From Corynebacterium aquatimens (GTDB lineage: Bacteria > Actinomycetota > Actinomycetes > Mycobacteriales > Mycobacteriaceae): a stretch of 64,000 bases of DNA. Below are positions 1 to 9,328 of this stretch, piece by piece (position 1 is the stretch's first letter; each line of letters opens with the position of its first letter). Location of the stretch: positions 1,426,001-1,490,000 of the forward strand of contig NZ_CP046980.1 in NCBI RefSeq assembly GCF_030408395.1, in the 5' to 3' direction. The translations under genes and the position numbers were made by a program. Under the pieces are notes generated by a model that was given only the letters and a program-made list of their open reading frames with translations, did not search any database and had not been told where the DNA came from.

Positions 1-134
1 TCAATAACTCATGTCACATTAGTTACATTTAGCGCGACGGTCAACAGGAAACAATGAGGAAGAATACAGCCAATCAGCGCTTTCGTCCTAACCAACCGCA
101 AGCGCGCATTGTGTGAGCGCTAAGATCGACCCCC

Positions 135-1256
135 ATGCCCCATAGCCGCCCCGCTACCGCTCCGGACTTCCTGCTCTCGCGCGCGAGCGGTTCGCTGCGC
201 TCGCAGGGATCTCAGCGGACGTTCGTGGACACGTGGGATGCAATCACGGCGCTTGAGCGGCGCGAGGTCGAATACGTAGTTGGGGCGCTGCCCTTTGACC
301 GCGATGCACCGGCGGCACTGACCGTTCCCACCAACGTTTTGCATGAGGCAGGCACGCTGGAACCTCACCCCTATTATCGGATGGGGCCTGGCTCAGTCCT
401 TCACGCAGAGATCATCGGGATGGACCCATCCCCGCATGAGCACCTGCGCCGCGTTGAAGCAGCTGTTGCGACCATCAATGAATCCTTACTGGACAAAGTG
501 GTCCTGGCTCGCGCGGTAGACATCGCGTTTTCACCACCGGTCGATCCACGCTTAGTCGCCGCACGCCTCATTGACCTGTCGTACACCCGCGACGGGTTCA
601 TCGCGGATCTGAGCCCCGCGGGTCGGATCGGCGCGATGCTCGTCGGGTCTTCACCGGAACAGCTGATCCGCAAACAGGGAAGGGCAATCTCCTCTTACCC
701 GCTAGCCGGGTCCGCGCCGCGCATTTTCGACGATGCGGAAGCGGATCAGGCCGCGGGCGAAGCTCTGGCGGAATCCGCGAAAGACTTGGAAGAACACGCC
801 TACGTTGTCGACCACATCCGTGCGGTTCTCACTCCCTTATGCGTTGAACTCAACGTCCCCGATTCACCGGTGCTGACTCACACCAATGAGATGTGGCACC
901 TAGCCACGCCGATCACGGGTGTTTTAAAAGACGACTCCCCCAATGCCCTTGATCTCGCCGCCCGCCTCTACCCCACCCCCGCCGTCTGCGGTTCACCGCA
1001 GCACGCTGCCGAAGCACTGATCACGACGGCTGAGTCGGACCGTTCGTTTTATGCCGGGGCCGTGGGGTGGTGCAACGCTGACGGCGACGGCGAATACATG
1101 GTGGCCATCCGCTGTGCAGAAGTCTCCGGCGACGGCACGACCGCCCGCGCCTGGGCCGGCGGCGGTCTGGTGGCCTCCTCGTCTCCAGAGAGCGAGCTAG
1201 CAGAGACCACCGCGAAACTGCGCACGATCCTGCGCGCGCTAGGCCTCGAAGCCTAA
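135..1256 (+). CDS. menF: Isochorismate synthase (MenF/EntC/DhbC family)
   Basis: Converts chorismate to isochorismate, the entry step of menaquinone (or siderophore) synthesis, in the cytosol. The 373 residues are a single chorismate-binding domain, the usual length for DhbC/EntC-type enzymes. Recognisable blocks are LVGSSPEQLI (near residue 172), YPLAGSAPR, TPITG, the LYPTPAVCGSP motif (near 288) and C-terminal AGAVGW / AGGGLVASSSPESE, which line the chorismate and Mg sites. The ATG lies 8 nt after a TAAGAT hexamer (121-126), so the mRNA may be leaderless. It converges with odx across an inverted repeat. No other men or siderophore gene is in the window, so menaquinone versus siderophore use cannot be decided here; menaquinone is the likelier role in this genus. 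Confidence 0.9.
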   Translation: MPHSRPATAPDFLLSRASGSLRSQGSQRTFVDTWDAITALERREVEYVVGALPFDRDAPAALTVPTNVLHEAGTLEPHPYYRMGPGSVLHAEIIGMDPSPHEHLRRVEAAVATINESLLDKVVLARAVDIAFSPPVDPRLVAARLIDLSYTRDGFIADLSPAGRIGAMLVGSSPEQLIRKQGRAISSYPLAGSAPRIFDDAEADQAAGEALAESAKDLEEHAYVVDHIRAVLTPLCVELNVPDSPVLTHTNEMWHLATPITGVLKDDSPNALDLAARLYPTPAVCGSPQHAAEALITTAESDRSFYAGAVGWCNADGDGEYMVAIRCAEVSGDGTTARAWAGGGLVASSSPESELAETTAKLRTILRALGLEA

Positions 1257-1312
1257 GCCCCCCCTCGCGTAACTCGCCGCTTTTCGTAGCTCCGCGCTAG
1301 CGAAGCACCCCC

Positions 1313-1352
1313 CTCGTAGCTCCGCGATAGCGAAGCGAAGCGGAGCTACGAG
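1313..1352. terminator. Strong inverted repeat between convergent genes
   Basis: CTCGTAGCTCCGC (1313-1325) pairs perfectly with GCGGAGCTACGAG (1340-1352) over a 14-nt loop. A second partial copy of the left arm plus loop (CGTAGCTCCGCG.TAGCGAAGC) lies at 1285-1306. It sits exactly between the 3' ends of the isochorismate synthase and odx genes, so a bidirectional terminator or mRNA-stabilising hairpin is likely. There is no T-tract, so it is not a textbook intrinsic terminator. Confidence 0.55.
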
Positions 1353-1355
1353 GAG

Positions 1356-2153
1356 CTACGCCCGCTCGACGGGGTTGCTCAGTTTTCCGATTCCGGCGAT
1401 TTCGATTTCGATGCGGTCGCCTGGGACCATCTCGGCAGTGCCGGCGGGCGAGCCGGTGCAGATGACGTCGCCGGGCAGGAGGGTGATGGATTGGGTGATG
1501 AACTCGATGATGGTGCCAAGATCCCAGATCATCTGGTTGGAGTTGGAGTCCTGCTTGGTGGCGGTTTCACCGTCGTGGGTGAGGTGCGCCTTGATCGGCA
1601 GGTCGGAGAAATCGAACTTGTCCAGGTCGGTTTCAATCCATGGGCCGAGCGGGCAGAACGTGTCAATGCCCTTGGCGCGTGCCCACTGGCCGTCGGCGAA
1701 CTGTAGATCGCGCGAGGACACGTCGTTGACGATGGTGACGCCGCGGACGACGGACTTCCAGTTTTCAGCCTTGACGTTCTTGCACGTCTGGCCGATGACC
1801 AGTGCCAGTTCACCCTCAAACTCAACTTTGGTGGCAAACTCGGGGATTTTGATTGCTGCATCCGGACCGATCACGGCAGTGGCCGGTTTGAGGAACATCG
1901 TTGGCGGCAGGTGTTCCGCGGACTGTTTGAAAACTTCCGCGACGTGGTCGGCGTAGTTACGGCCAATTGCCACCACTTTGGAGGGAAGCATCGGCGCCAG
2001 CAGGCGCACGTCGGTGAGCTTCCATTCTTTACCGGTGTACTCAGGCTCCGTGAAAGGAGTGCCTGCAATCTGCTTTGCAACGGCTGCGTCGCCGTCGCCT
2101 TCGATGACCGCAAAGGCCATTCCCTCTGGTGTGGCAATTCGTCCAAAACGCAT
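1356..2153 (-). CDS. odx: FAH-family oxaloacetate decarboxylase (Odx-like)
   Basis: A fumarylacetoacetate-hydrolase-fold protein of 265 residues. The C. glutamicum protein of this family at the equivalent locus is a soluble Mn/Mg-dependent oxaloacetate decarboxylase making pyruvate and CO2; that function is taken from the family, not seen here. Visible features are KVVAIGRNYADH, the metal-binding VEFEGELA (ExE) with the later NDVSSRDLQ Asp, ARAKGIDTF and the C-terminal GDVICTGSPAGT loop. I start at the second Met (MRFGRIATPEG), as in the C. glutamicum protein; an in-frame ATG exists 4 codons upstream (2165). Its 3' end faces the isochorismate synthase gene. Confidence 0.85.
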   Translation of the reverse strand: MRFGRIATPEGMAFAVIEGDGDAAVAKQIAGTPFTEPEYTGKEWKLTDVRLLAPMLPSKVVAIGRNYADHVAEVFKQSAEHLPPTMFLKPATAVIGPDAAIKIPEFATKVEFEGELALVIGQTCKNVKAENWKSVVRGVTIVNDVSSRDLQFADGQWARAKGIDTFCPLGPWIETDLDKFDFSDLPIKAHLTHDGETATKQDSNSNQMIWDLGTIIEFITQSITLLPGDVICTGSPAGTAEMVPGDRIEIEIAGIGKLSNPVERA

Positions 2154-2257
2154 GCAGAAGAGCATACGCCACGCCTATCGGCACTCAGCTATAGGTAGCA
2201 CCGCCCTATCAGTACGGCTGAACTGACAAACGCGAAGGTGGTTGGGTCAGGCCCGCC

Positions 2258-3892
2258 TTATTGGTAGCTGACAAACCACGGGCGGGGTTTGACCTCAGTG
2301 AAGGTTCGGGTGGGGTCGAACATCGGTTGGTCTTCGTCGAAGAAGTTCTTCCACGCCACGAAGAACGCTGGGTCCAGCCCTTGGAGCAGAACGTCCCACG
2401 TTGCGAACTTGTCGTGGGCGGTGCCGTGGCCGTCGGCGTGGAGGACGAAGCTCAGCTCGGGCGCACTCGTGTCAATGTTTTCGCGGTCAGGCAACATGGC
2501 CACGTTGAACTCGTGGATCAAAAGCGCCTTTTGTGGCAGGTTGTTGTCGCGCGTGAACTTGGCCAGCCACGCCGTGACTTCATTGATTTCTTCGGCCTGG
2601 ACAGAACCGATCTGCTCGGCGGGTCGCTGGCCGGGTTTGAGTTTCCACTCTGGATCAAGCGCCAGCCCCACGTTGGGTCGCTTCAACAGATTCTCGTAGA
2701 TCTTCGCCTGCTCGATGAACCGCCCCAGCCCCGGCTGCAGGTCGATCACAGCGTAGCCACCCGCCTCAGTGATCGCGTCGATGTACGGGATCAGTTCTTT
2801 CGGGTCGGTTTCATTAGTGAAGTTGCCGTCGTCCCCAGGAGATTCCGACGCCACCGTCGCGATGATCTCAAAGGCTGGAATCACCGGCTCAGGGGTGAGT
2901 TTTTGGTACTCATCGACGAGCCCTTTCAGCCTCTCGACGGCTTCTTTTGGCGGCTGCTCCCCCATCGCTCCCAGCGCGGGTCCGGACGGGTGACCGTACA
3001 GCGCGATCATCCGTCGACCAGGAAACACTAGTCCGCCACCGCCGGGCAGTTCGCCGTTGCTGGCGAGTTTCACGCGGTCGGCGTAATCCTCATTGGTTCC
3101 AAATTGCCGGCCAAGCGCGAGCGAGCTCTTCGCCCCAACGGCCTTCATCGACTCAGCCGTGGCGCGCGGATCAGCATGTGGGAGGACACTCACCGCGCGC
3201 CCACTGGCGGTCGTCGTCGCGGCCGCAGCAAGGGACGTGGTCTCCGTAGCAAAGATCGCTACAGCATCGCGGCCGCCGTGCCGCTTATCGACGACACCTT
3301 GCACCTGCGATCCCTTTCCCGCGCGCACGGGTTCGACATCGGCAATGGTGACCCCGCGTACCGTGCCCGGCGCATCGTCGGAAAGCGGCGCGGTGATGAT
3401 GTTCGTTGCCCCAAGACGCGCGATTTCGGCATCGACTGCCTCCCCCGTTCCGGGACTGGCTTTTTGTCCCGGATTAGAACCGGCTTCTTTAGCCGGGTAC
3501 CGGGTGAGCATGGGCGCTCCCAGTTCCACTGCGATCGCCGCGGCGCGTAGCTGGTCCTCACGCGCCGGGGATGACACAACGACCGTGTCTGAGGATTCGA
3601 AGAAGCGCTGCGAGACCTCAACGCCAGAGCCGTCCGCATCAGCGATGACTTCGCTGCCGCGCGCGACCTTGTCATCACTGGCGGTTGACTGCGCTGAACC
3701 GCGTGTCCCGGAGAGCCCCAAGGATTCCGTCAGCGATGTCCCCGTCGCTGCTGTTGTAGCCGCCGACAACAGCCCCGCCGCCGTCATGCCCGCCAGCAAG
3801 GCGCGGGCTTTATCGCGGCGCGACGACGCACTGCCGGGCGTGGTCCGTGGGCTAGGCGTCGGGTGTGGGCTAGCGCTGGGAACGGAGTCCAT
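2258..3892 (-). CDS. Secreted protein with possible cell-wall-binding-like region and TIM-barrel-like C-terminus
   Basis: A 544-residue exported protein of unknown role. A Pro/Ser-rich N-terminus is followed by basic SSRRDKAR and a hydrophobic Ala-rich segment (about residues 28-50), consistent with a signal peptide or anchor. Residues 90-280 contain blocks such as DTVVVSSP and AAAIAVELGAPML that faintly resemble cell-wall-binding repeat 2. Residues 290-544 look like an alpha/beta barrel (YAVIDLQPG, VGLALDPEW, ALLIHEFN, FVAWKNFF) of the kind found in carbohydrate-active proteins, but I recognise no catalytic signature. Its ATG overlaps the leuB stop (TAATG at 3892), so it should be translated after leuB. 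It is probably a conserved corynebacterial envelope protein; function unknown. Confidence 0.7.
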   Translation of the reverse strand: MDSVPSASPHPTPSPRTTPGSASSRRDKARALLAGMTAAGLLSAATTAATGTSLTESLGLSGTRGSAQSTASDDKVARGSEVIADADGSGVEVSQRFFESSDTVVVSSPAREDQLRAAAIAVELGAPMLTRYPAKEAGSNPGQKASPGTGEAVDAEIARLGATNIITAPLSDDAPGTVRGVTIADVEPVRAGKGSQVQGVVDKRHGGRDAVAIFATETTSLAAAATTTASGRAVSVLPHADPRATAESMKAVGAKSSLALGRQFGTNEDYADRVKLASNGELPGGGGLVFPGRRMIALYGHPSGPALGAMGEQPPKEAVERLKGLVDEYQKLTPEPVIPAFEIIATVASESPGDDGNFTNETDPKELIPYIDAITEAGGYAVIDLQPGLGRFIEQAKIYENLLKRPNVGLALDPEWKLKPGQRPAEQIGSVQAEEINEVTAWLAKFTRDNNLPQKALLIHEFNVAMLPDRENIDTSAPELSFVLHADGHGTAHDKFATWDVLLQGLDPAFFVAWKNFFDEDQPMFDPTRTFTEVKPRPWFVSYQ

Positions 3893-4920
3893 TACGCGAG
3901 CCTAGATGCAATGCGTTGGCCGACCTCGGTCGTGGAGATCGGCTCCCCGCCGCGTTCGGACACGTCAGCCGACACAGCGTCCTCGATGCGCACGGCATTG
4001 GATTCGTCGTTAAGCCAGCGAAGCATCATCGCAACGGAAAGAATCATCGCGGTCGGGTCTGCGATGCCCTTGCCCGCGATATCCGGTGCGGAACCGTGAA
4101 CCGGCTCAAACATAGACGGGTTGGCGCGCGAAGCGTCGATGTTGCCGGAGCACGCCTGGCCCACGCCGCCTGCAACGGCACCAGCGAGATCGGTGAGGAT
4201 GTCGCCGAAGAGGTTGTCCGTCACAATCACGTCGTAGCGGCCAGGGTCCGTCACCATGTAGATGGTGGCGGCATCGATGTGGTTGTAATCCACCTCGACC
4301 TCCGGGAATTCCTTTGCCACGTCATCGACGGTGTTCTGCCACAAGCCACCGGCGTTCACCAGCACGTTGGTCTTGTGCACGAGCGTGAGCTTCTTACGCC
4401 GCGCCATGGCGGTTGCAAAACCGTGGCGCACTAGGCGCTCCACGCCAAAGCGGGTGTTCTGGGAGACCTCGCTAGCAACCTCGTGCGGGGTGCCCTGGCG
4501 CAACGTGCCTCCGTTGCCGCAGTACAGGCCCTCGGTGCCTTCACGGACCACCACGAAATCAATGTCGCCCGGATTCGCCAACGGGCTCACGGCCGTCGGG
4601 TACAACTTGGACGGGCGCAGGTTGACAAAGTGGTCAAGCTTGAAGCGCAGGGGCAGCAGCAGCCCACGCTCTAAAACGCCTGGCGCGACGCGATCCGGAT
4701 CACCGATGGCGCCCAGCAGGATCGCGTCATGCTCACGGAGGCTCGCCAAGTCATCGTCAGTAAGCAGCTCCCCGTTGCGCAGGTAACGGCGCGCGCCGAG
4801 GTCGTAGTCCGTGAACTCCACATCGTTCCGGACGGCACGAAGGACACGAAGGCCTTCTTCCATGACCTCGGGTCCGATGCCGTCGCCGGCAATGACAGCA
4901 ATTTTTAAGGCGTTTGACAT
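3892..4920 (-). CDS. leuB: 3-isopropylmalate dehydrogenase
   Basis: Oxidatively decarboxylates 3-isopropylmalate with NAD in leucine biosynthesis. At 342 residues it has normal length. It starts with the nucleotide-fold motif [12 protein letters not shown] and carries [17 protein letters not shown], the HKTNVL segment with the catalytic Lys, and [20 protein letters not shown] with the metal-binding Asp residues, then [14 protein letters not shown]. It lies 10 nt downstream of ybdD and overlaps the next gene by a TAATG, so it may be partly co-transcribed from the cstA promoter, an unusual pairing of a starvation transporter with leucine synthesis. No leucine leader peptide was found directly upstream. 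Confidence 0.95.
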   Translation of the reverse strand: MSNALKIAVIAGDGIGPEVMEEGLRVLRAVRNDVEFTDYDLGARRYLRNGELLTDDDLASLREHDAILLGAIGDPDRVAPGVLERGLLLPLRFKLDHFVNLRPSKLYPTAVSPLANPGDIDFVVVREGTEGLYCGNGGTLRQGTPHEVASEVSQNTRFGVERLVRHGFATAMARRKKLTLVHKTNVLVNAGGLWQNTVDDVAKEFPEVEVDYNHIDAATIYMVTDPGRYDVIVTDNLFGDILTDLAGAVAGGVGQACSGNIDASRANPSMFEPVHGSAPDIAGKGIADPTAMILSVAMMLRWLNDESNAVRIEDAVSADVSERGGEPISTTEVGQRIASRLA

Positions 4921-4930
4921 GAGTGCGAGC

Positions 4931-5185
4931 CTAGCAGCAGCGCCCCTGTGGATTCGCGTCCTGGTGCGCCCAGCGTGCCTTCCAGAACTCGCGCTCGCTC
5001 AGCGGTTCCTCTCCCGGGTGGTGTGCGCGGAAGTGATCGCAGTACTTCGCGTAATCATTGTCCCCCATCAGTTCCTTGACGTACCACCGCACGGAAGCCA
5101 GCACTTTGACGGTAGCGCTCGCCCAGCCCCGGGCATGACGGGTGGTTGTTCGCGGCTGGGGTGCCGTCGATAAGCGAAGTGCCAT
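4931..5185 (-). CDS. ybdD: YbdD/YjiX family small protein (CstA partner)
   Basis: An 84-residue DUF466 protein with the family core [31 protein letters not shown] and FWKARW. In many bacteria this gene directly follows cstA-type transporters and is needed for efficient pyruvate uptake; that is family knowledge. Here its ATG overlaps the cstA stop codon (ATGA at 5185), showing translational coupling. The first 20 residues are a basic, variable extension. Confidence 0.88.
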   Translation of the reverse strand: MALRLSTAPQPRTTTRHARGWASATVKVLASVRWYVKELMGDNDYAKYCDHFRAHHPGEEPLSEREFWKARWAHQDANPQGRCC

Positions 5186-7491
5186 CAGTGCCCCCCAGAG
5201 GACGCGAGATCAAGCCCGTAGGCCTTGGCAACCGCCTTCTCTTCGCGCGTTGCGACGAGGCCTCGCGGGATGAACAACGTCGACGGGATCGGCTCTTCCT
5301 CAGAAAGTTGGGGCGGGTGGCCCGCGGAGTGAGCGCGGATGGCCTTGAGGCACACGACGACTGTGGCGATGACGACGACGAGCACGAGCACGGCGAAGAA
5401 TACAGACAACCATCCCTGGATCATCGTGTTGCGGATGACAATGTCGATTTCTTCCGGAGTCTTAGCTGTCTTGAACTCCTGCAGACCTTGTGCGCGGGCG
5501 TCCTTGAAGGCGGCGTTTTGCGCGAAGTAGCCGATCGCGGGGTTGTCGCTGAAGATCTTCTGCCAGGAGGCGGTCATGGTAACCACCAGGTCCCAGACCA
5601 GCGGGATGAGCGGAATCCATGCCCACTTGAATAACCCCTTCTTGAACACGACCGCGGTGATCAGACACAGTGCCATCGCAGCGAGCAGCTGGTTGGCGAT
5701 GCCGAACAGCGGGAACAGCACGTTGATGCCGCCCAGCGGGTCAGAAACACCCATCACCAAGATGGCACCCCACATCGCACACACGGCCAGAGTTGCAATC
5801 CAACCGCCGACGCGCCAGGAGGGATCCTTGAACTTGCTCAGACCAGGAACGGTGCCCAAAATGTCGCCCATCATGAAACGGGCCACGCGGGTGCCGGCAT
5901 CGATGGCGGTGAGGATGAACAGCGCCTCAAACATGATGGCGAAGTGGTACCAGAAGGCCTGCAGACCCGGGTGACCGATGACGTCCGTCATGATTTGCGA
6001 CATACCCATCGCGAACGTTGGCGCGCCACCGGTCTTGGAAATCACGGTCTCTTCGCCAATGGCCTGCGCCATCGACGTCAGCTCCGAAGCCGTAATCCCG
6101 TCACCGGGGATCGGGAGGCCGTTGACAAACTCCGCGGCAGTATCCGGGCTTTTCTGCGTCAGGCCCGCCGGGGAGTTCACCGCAAAGTAAAGGTGCGGAT
6201 CCAGGATGGTTGCGGTAATCAGAGCCATGACGGCCACGAATGATTCCATGAGCATGGAGCCGTATCCGATGACGCGGGCATGGGTTTCTTTCTCCATGAG
6301 CTTCGGCGTGGTTCCGGAGGAGATTAAAGCGTGGAAACCAGACAGCGCGCCGCAGGCAATAGTGATGAAAAGGAACGGGAAAAGGTTTCCGGAAAACACC
6401 GGTCCCTCACCGTTGCGCGCGAACTCGGTGACCGCAGGCATCTTAATCTCTGGGCGGTCAATCAGGATCGCAATAGCCAGCATGACGATCACGCCGACCT
6501 TCATGAAGGTGGAGAGGTAATCACGCGGTGCAAGCAGCAGCCACACCGGCAGCGCCGCAGCGATGACGCCGTAGACCAGCACGCAGATGGCCAGCGTTGT
6601 CTTCGACAGCGTGAACACGTCCGCACCCCAACTGGTCTCCGCTACGTAGCCGCCGCCAATGATCGAGGCCATCAACAGCACGAAGCCAATCAGAGACACT
6701 TCCGCGACGTGACCCGGGCGGAAGAAACGGGTATAGACGCCCATGAACAGGGCAATCGGAATGGTCATCGCGATCGAGAACACACCCCACGGGGATTCGG
6801 CCAAGGCGTTGACCACCACGAGCGCGAGCACGGCGATCACAATCACCATGATCATCATCGTGGCCAGGGTGCCGGCGAAGCCGCCAACCTTGCCCACTTC
6901 ATCTGTAATCATCTGGCCCAGCGAGCGACCTTTACGACGAGAGGAGATCGTGAGCACCAGATAGTCCTGCACCGCACCGGCGATGACCACACCGATGATG
7001 ATCCAGAGCGTGCCGGGCAAGTAGCCCATTTGCGAGGCCATCACCGGACCCACCAGCGGGCCCGCACCGGCGATCGCTGCGAAGTGGTGTCCAAAAAGCA
7101 CCCGGCGGTCCGTGGGCACGAAGTCCGTGCCGTCATCGACGTACTCCGCAGGAGTCGCCCGGGTGTTACGCGGCTTGACCACCTTGTACTCAATCAACCG
7201 CGCATACAAGGAGAAGCCGATTGCATAGGTACCAATCGCGGCGAGGACCAGCCACACTGAGTTGATGGTCTCCCCGCGGTTCAAAGCGATCGCGCCCCAC
7301 CCAAACGCGCCAAGGACCGAAAGAATTCCGATGACGATGCGCTCGGTTGTACCGATGATTTTCGCGGGCTTCACGCCAACGACGTGTTCAACGCCATCGG
7401 GCGTTACCGTGACTTCTAAGCGCTCACGCGGCACTACGTCCGGTTCATCACCGGACGATGGCGTGCGAGCGTCATTGACAGCTGTGCTCAT
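5185..7491 (-). CDS. cstA: Carbon starvation protein A, pyruvate/peptide transporter
   Basis: A large polytopic inner-membrane protein (768 residues) of the CstA family, which imports pyruvate or peptides during carbon limitation. A soluble N-terminus (about 55 residues) is followed by the first membrane span (IVIGILSVLGAFGWGAIAL). Family hallmarks are GHHFAAIAGAGPLVGPVMASQMGY (about 135-155), the DYLVLTISSRRKGRSLGQMI loop, SGFHALISSGTTPK, and DAGTRVARFMMGDILG near residue 535. The C-terminal ~70 residues after the last span are cytosolic. Family activators such as CRP are possible, but I could not identify a convincing GlxR palindrome upstream. It heads the cstA-ybdD-leuB run. Confidence 0.93.
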   Translation of the reverse strand: MSTAVNDARTPSSGDEPDVVPRERLEVTVTPDGVEHVVGVKPAKIIGTTERIVIGILSVLGAFGWGAIALNRGETINSVWLVLAAIGTYAIGFSLYARLIEYKVVKPRNTRATPAEYVDDGTDFVPTDRRVLFGHHFAAIAGAGPLVGPVMASQMGYLPGTLWIIIGVVIAGAVQDYLVLTISSRRKGRSLGQMITDEVGKVGGFAGTLATMMIMVIVIAVLALVVVNALAESPWGVFSIAMTIPIALFMGVYTRFFRPGHVAEVSLIGFVLLMASIIGGGYVAETSWGADVFTLSKTTLAICVLVYGVIAAALPVWLLLAPRDYLSTFMKVGVIVMLAIAILIDRPEIKMPAVTEFARNGEGPVFSGNLFPFLFITIACGALSGFHALISSGTTPKLMEKETHARVIGYGSMLMESFVAVMALITATILDPHLYFAVNSPAGLTQKSPDTAAEFVNGLPIPGDGITASELTSMAQAIGEETVISKTGGAPTFAMGMSQIMTDVIGHPGLQAFWYHFAIMFEALFILTAIDAGTRVARFMMGDILGTVPGLSKFKDPSWRVGGWIATLAVCAMWGAILVMGVSDPLGGINVLFPLFGIANQLLAAMALCLITAVVFKKGLFKWAWIPLIPLVWDLVVTMTASWQKIFSDNPAIGYFAQNAAFKDARAQGLQEFKTAKTPEEIDIVIRNTMIQGWLSVFFAVLVLVVVIATVVVCLKAIRAHSAGHPPQLSEEEPIPSTLFIPRGLVATREEKAVAKAYGLDLASSGGH

Positions 7492-7619
7492 TCGTACCCC
7501 TTCATGTTCGATTGTTCATCGTGTGGTCGCGGTAATCTTCACATGATTTTGGTTACGAAAAGAGTGTTTTAGGTCATATTGGCTGAATTATATTCACAAG
7601 TCCCTTCAGGGTACGAAAA

Positions 7620-7646
7620 ACGGCCTGCCGTTCGCGGGCAGGCCGT
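7620..7646 (-). terminator. Intrinsic terminator of serA
   Basis: On the minus strand a 10-bp GC-rich stem (ACGGCCTGCC / GGCAGGCCGT, 7-nt loop) is followed by TTTTT (the AAAAA at 7616-7620). It lies about 40 nt past the serA stop codon and upstream of cstA, insulating the two genes. Confidence 0.9.
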
Positions 7647-7685
7647 AAGTCGGAATCAGCGGATTAACAAATCAGAATCAGCGGA

Positions 7686-9269
7686 TTAATCCAGGTCGAG
7701 CTGGTGGCTCTTCGCGTCGATGGAGGCGGCGATCTGCTCTTCCAGGTTAGCCGGAATCTCGGACTCAACGCGCAGGATCAGGTACGCGCCGTCGCCCTTG
7801 GACGCCTGGGTCAGGGCTGCAGCCTCAATGTTGATGCCAGCCTGGCCCAGCTTGGAGCCGACCTCGCCCAGAGCGCCCGGCTTGTCGGTGTAGCTGAGGA
7901 AGAGGTTGCGGCCCTCGGCACGCATATCCAGGCCACGGCCGCCGAGGCGGACAAACTTCTCCACGCGCTCCGTGCCGGTCAGGGCGCCCTCCAGCGTCAC
8001 GGTGTCGCCGGTAGCGGACGCAACCTGCACCTCAAGCGAGGAACGGTGGTCGCGGGACTCGCTGGACTTCGCGGAATCAACCTCAAGGCCGCGGGCTTTG
8101 GCAATTGCCGGCGCGTTGACAAAGGTCACCGGCTCCTCCACGATGCCGGAGAACAGGCCGCGCACAGCGGACAGGGTGAGGGTGTCAGTCTCTTCCGTAG
8201 ACAGCTCGCCGCGTGCGGTCACGCGAACGGACACCGGAGCCTCCTCCAGCAGCTTGCCGGCAACCAGGCCGAGCTTGCGGGACAGATCCAGCCAGGATGC
8301 GACTTCCTCACCGACCTGGCCACCAACGACGTTGACAGCGTCCGGAACGAACTCGCCAGCCAGTGCCTTGAGCACGGAGTACGCAACGTCCGTACCCGCA
8401 CGGTCCTGCGCTTCAGCCGTGGACGCACCCAGGTGCGGGGTCACAACGACCTCATCCAGGGCGAACAGCGGCGAATCGGTGCACGGCTCGGAAGCGTAGA
8501 CATCGAAACCAGCGCCACGGATCGGGCCGTTGGTAATCGCGTCGGCAAGCGCCTGCTCGTCGACAAGCCCGCCACGCGCAGCGTTGATGATGATCTGGCC
8601 TTCCTTCGCCTTCGCCAGCAGCTCAGCATTGAACATGCCCTGCGTCTCTTTGGTCTTGGGCAGGTGGATGGTCACGAAGTCAGCGCGGGAAACAAGCTCT
8701 TCCAGCTCCACGAGCTCGACGCCCATTTGTGCGGCACGAGCCGGGTTCGCGTAGGGGTCGTACGCGATGATCGTGGTCTCAAACGCAGCCAGGCGCTGGG
8801 CGAAAAGCTGGCCGATGTGACCGAAGCCAACGATGCCGATCGTCTTGCCAAAGATCTCCACACCCTTGAACGAGGAGCGCTTCCACTCGCCGTCGCGCAG
8901 AGTCGCATCAGCCGCCGGGATCTGGCGCGCGGTGGCCAGCAGCAGAGCGATCGCGTGCTCACATGCGGAGTGGATGTTGGAGGTCGGGGCGTTGACAACC
9001 ATCACGCCACGTTCAGTCGCGGTCTCAATGTCCACGTTGTCCAGACCCACGCCCGCGCGGCCCACGATCTTCAAGTTCGGAGCGGCTTCAAGCACTTCCT
9101 TATCGACGGTCGTCGCAGAGCGAACCAGAAGCGCATCCGCCTCCGGTACTGCGGCGAGCAGCTCGGGGCGGTTCGGACCGTCTACCCAACGCACCTCCAC
9201 TTCAGAACCGAGCGCGTCAACTGTAGATTGCGCAAGCTTGTCAGCGATAAGGACGACGGGTTTGGACAC
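7686..9269 (-). CDS. serA: D-3-phosphoglycerate dehydrogenase
   Basis: First committed step of serine synthesis: 3-phosphoglycerate plus NAD to 3-phosphohydroxypyruvate. The 527-residue length marks the long (type I) actinobacterial form: catalytic and NAD domain (residues 1-305, with GRAGVGLDNVD, GFGHIGQ and the catalytic-His segment HLGASTAEAQ), an intervening allosteric-substrate-binding domain (about 310-450) and a C-terminal ACT domain (about 455-527, LSYTDKPGALGEVGSKLG) that mediates serine inhibition in relatives. The GTG start has a good AAGGAG upstream. A 14-bp direct repeat AATCAGCGGATTAA includes the stop codon and recurs about 20 nt later. An intrinsic terminator follows. Confidence 0.96.
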   Translation of the reverse strand: MSKPVVLIADKLAQSTVDALGSEVEVRWVDGPNRPELLAAVPEADALLVRSATTVDKEVLEAAPNLKIVGRAGVGLDNVDIETATERGVMVVNAPTSNIHSACEHAIALLLATARQIPAADATLRDGEWKRSSFKGVEIFGKTIGIVGFGHIGQLFAQRLAAFETTIIAYDPYANPARAAQMGVELVELEELVSRADFVTIHLPKTKETQGMFNAELLAKAKEGQIIINAARGGLVDEQALADAITNGPIRGAGFDVYASEPCTDSPLFALDEVVVTPHLGASTAEAQDRAGTDVAYSVLKALAGEFVPDAVNVVGGQVGEEVASWLDLSRKLGLVAGKLLEEAPVSVRVTARGELSTEETDTLTLSAVRGLFSGIVEEPVTFVNAPAIAKARGLEVDSAKSSESRDHRSSLEVQVASATGDTVTLEGALTGTERVEKFVRLGGRGLDMRAEGRNLFLSYTDKPGALGEVGSKLGQAGINIEAAALTQASKGDGAYLILRVESEIPANLEEQIAASIDAKSHQLDLD

Positions 9270-9328
9270 TTCGATCCACTCCTTAAAATTAGCGTGTTTA
9301 ATGCGATCGGGTTGATACCCTGCAAAGA

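Noticed and set aside
1..134. Gene or RNA at the left edge
   Set aside because: No coding frame, tRNA-like structure or terminator was seen; only the -10-like hexamer at 121-126.
7492..7619. GlxR/CRP-type operator upstream of cstA
   Set aside because: A TGTGA half-site is present, but the second half does not fit TGTGAnnnnnnTCACA; too weak to call.
7654..7689. 14-bp direct repeat AATCAGCGGATTAA at the serA stop as an attachment site
   Set aside because: Two adjacent copies with no integrase, tRNA or inserted cargo; more likely a small local duplication.
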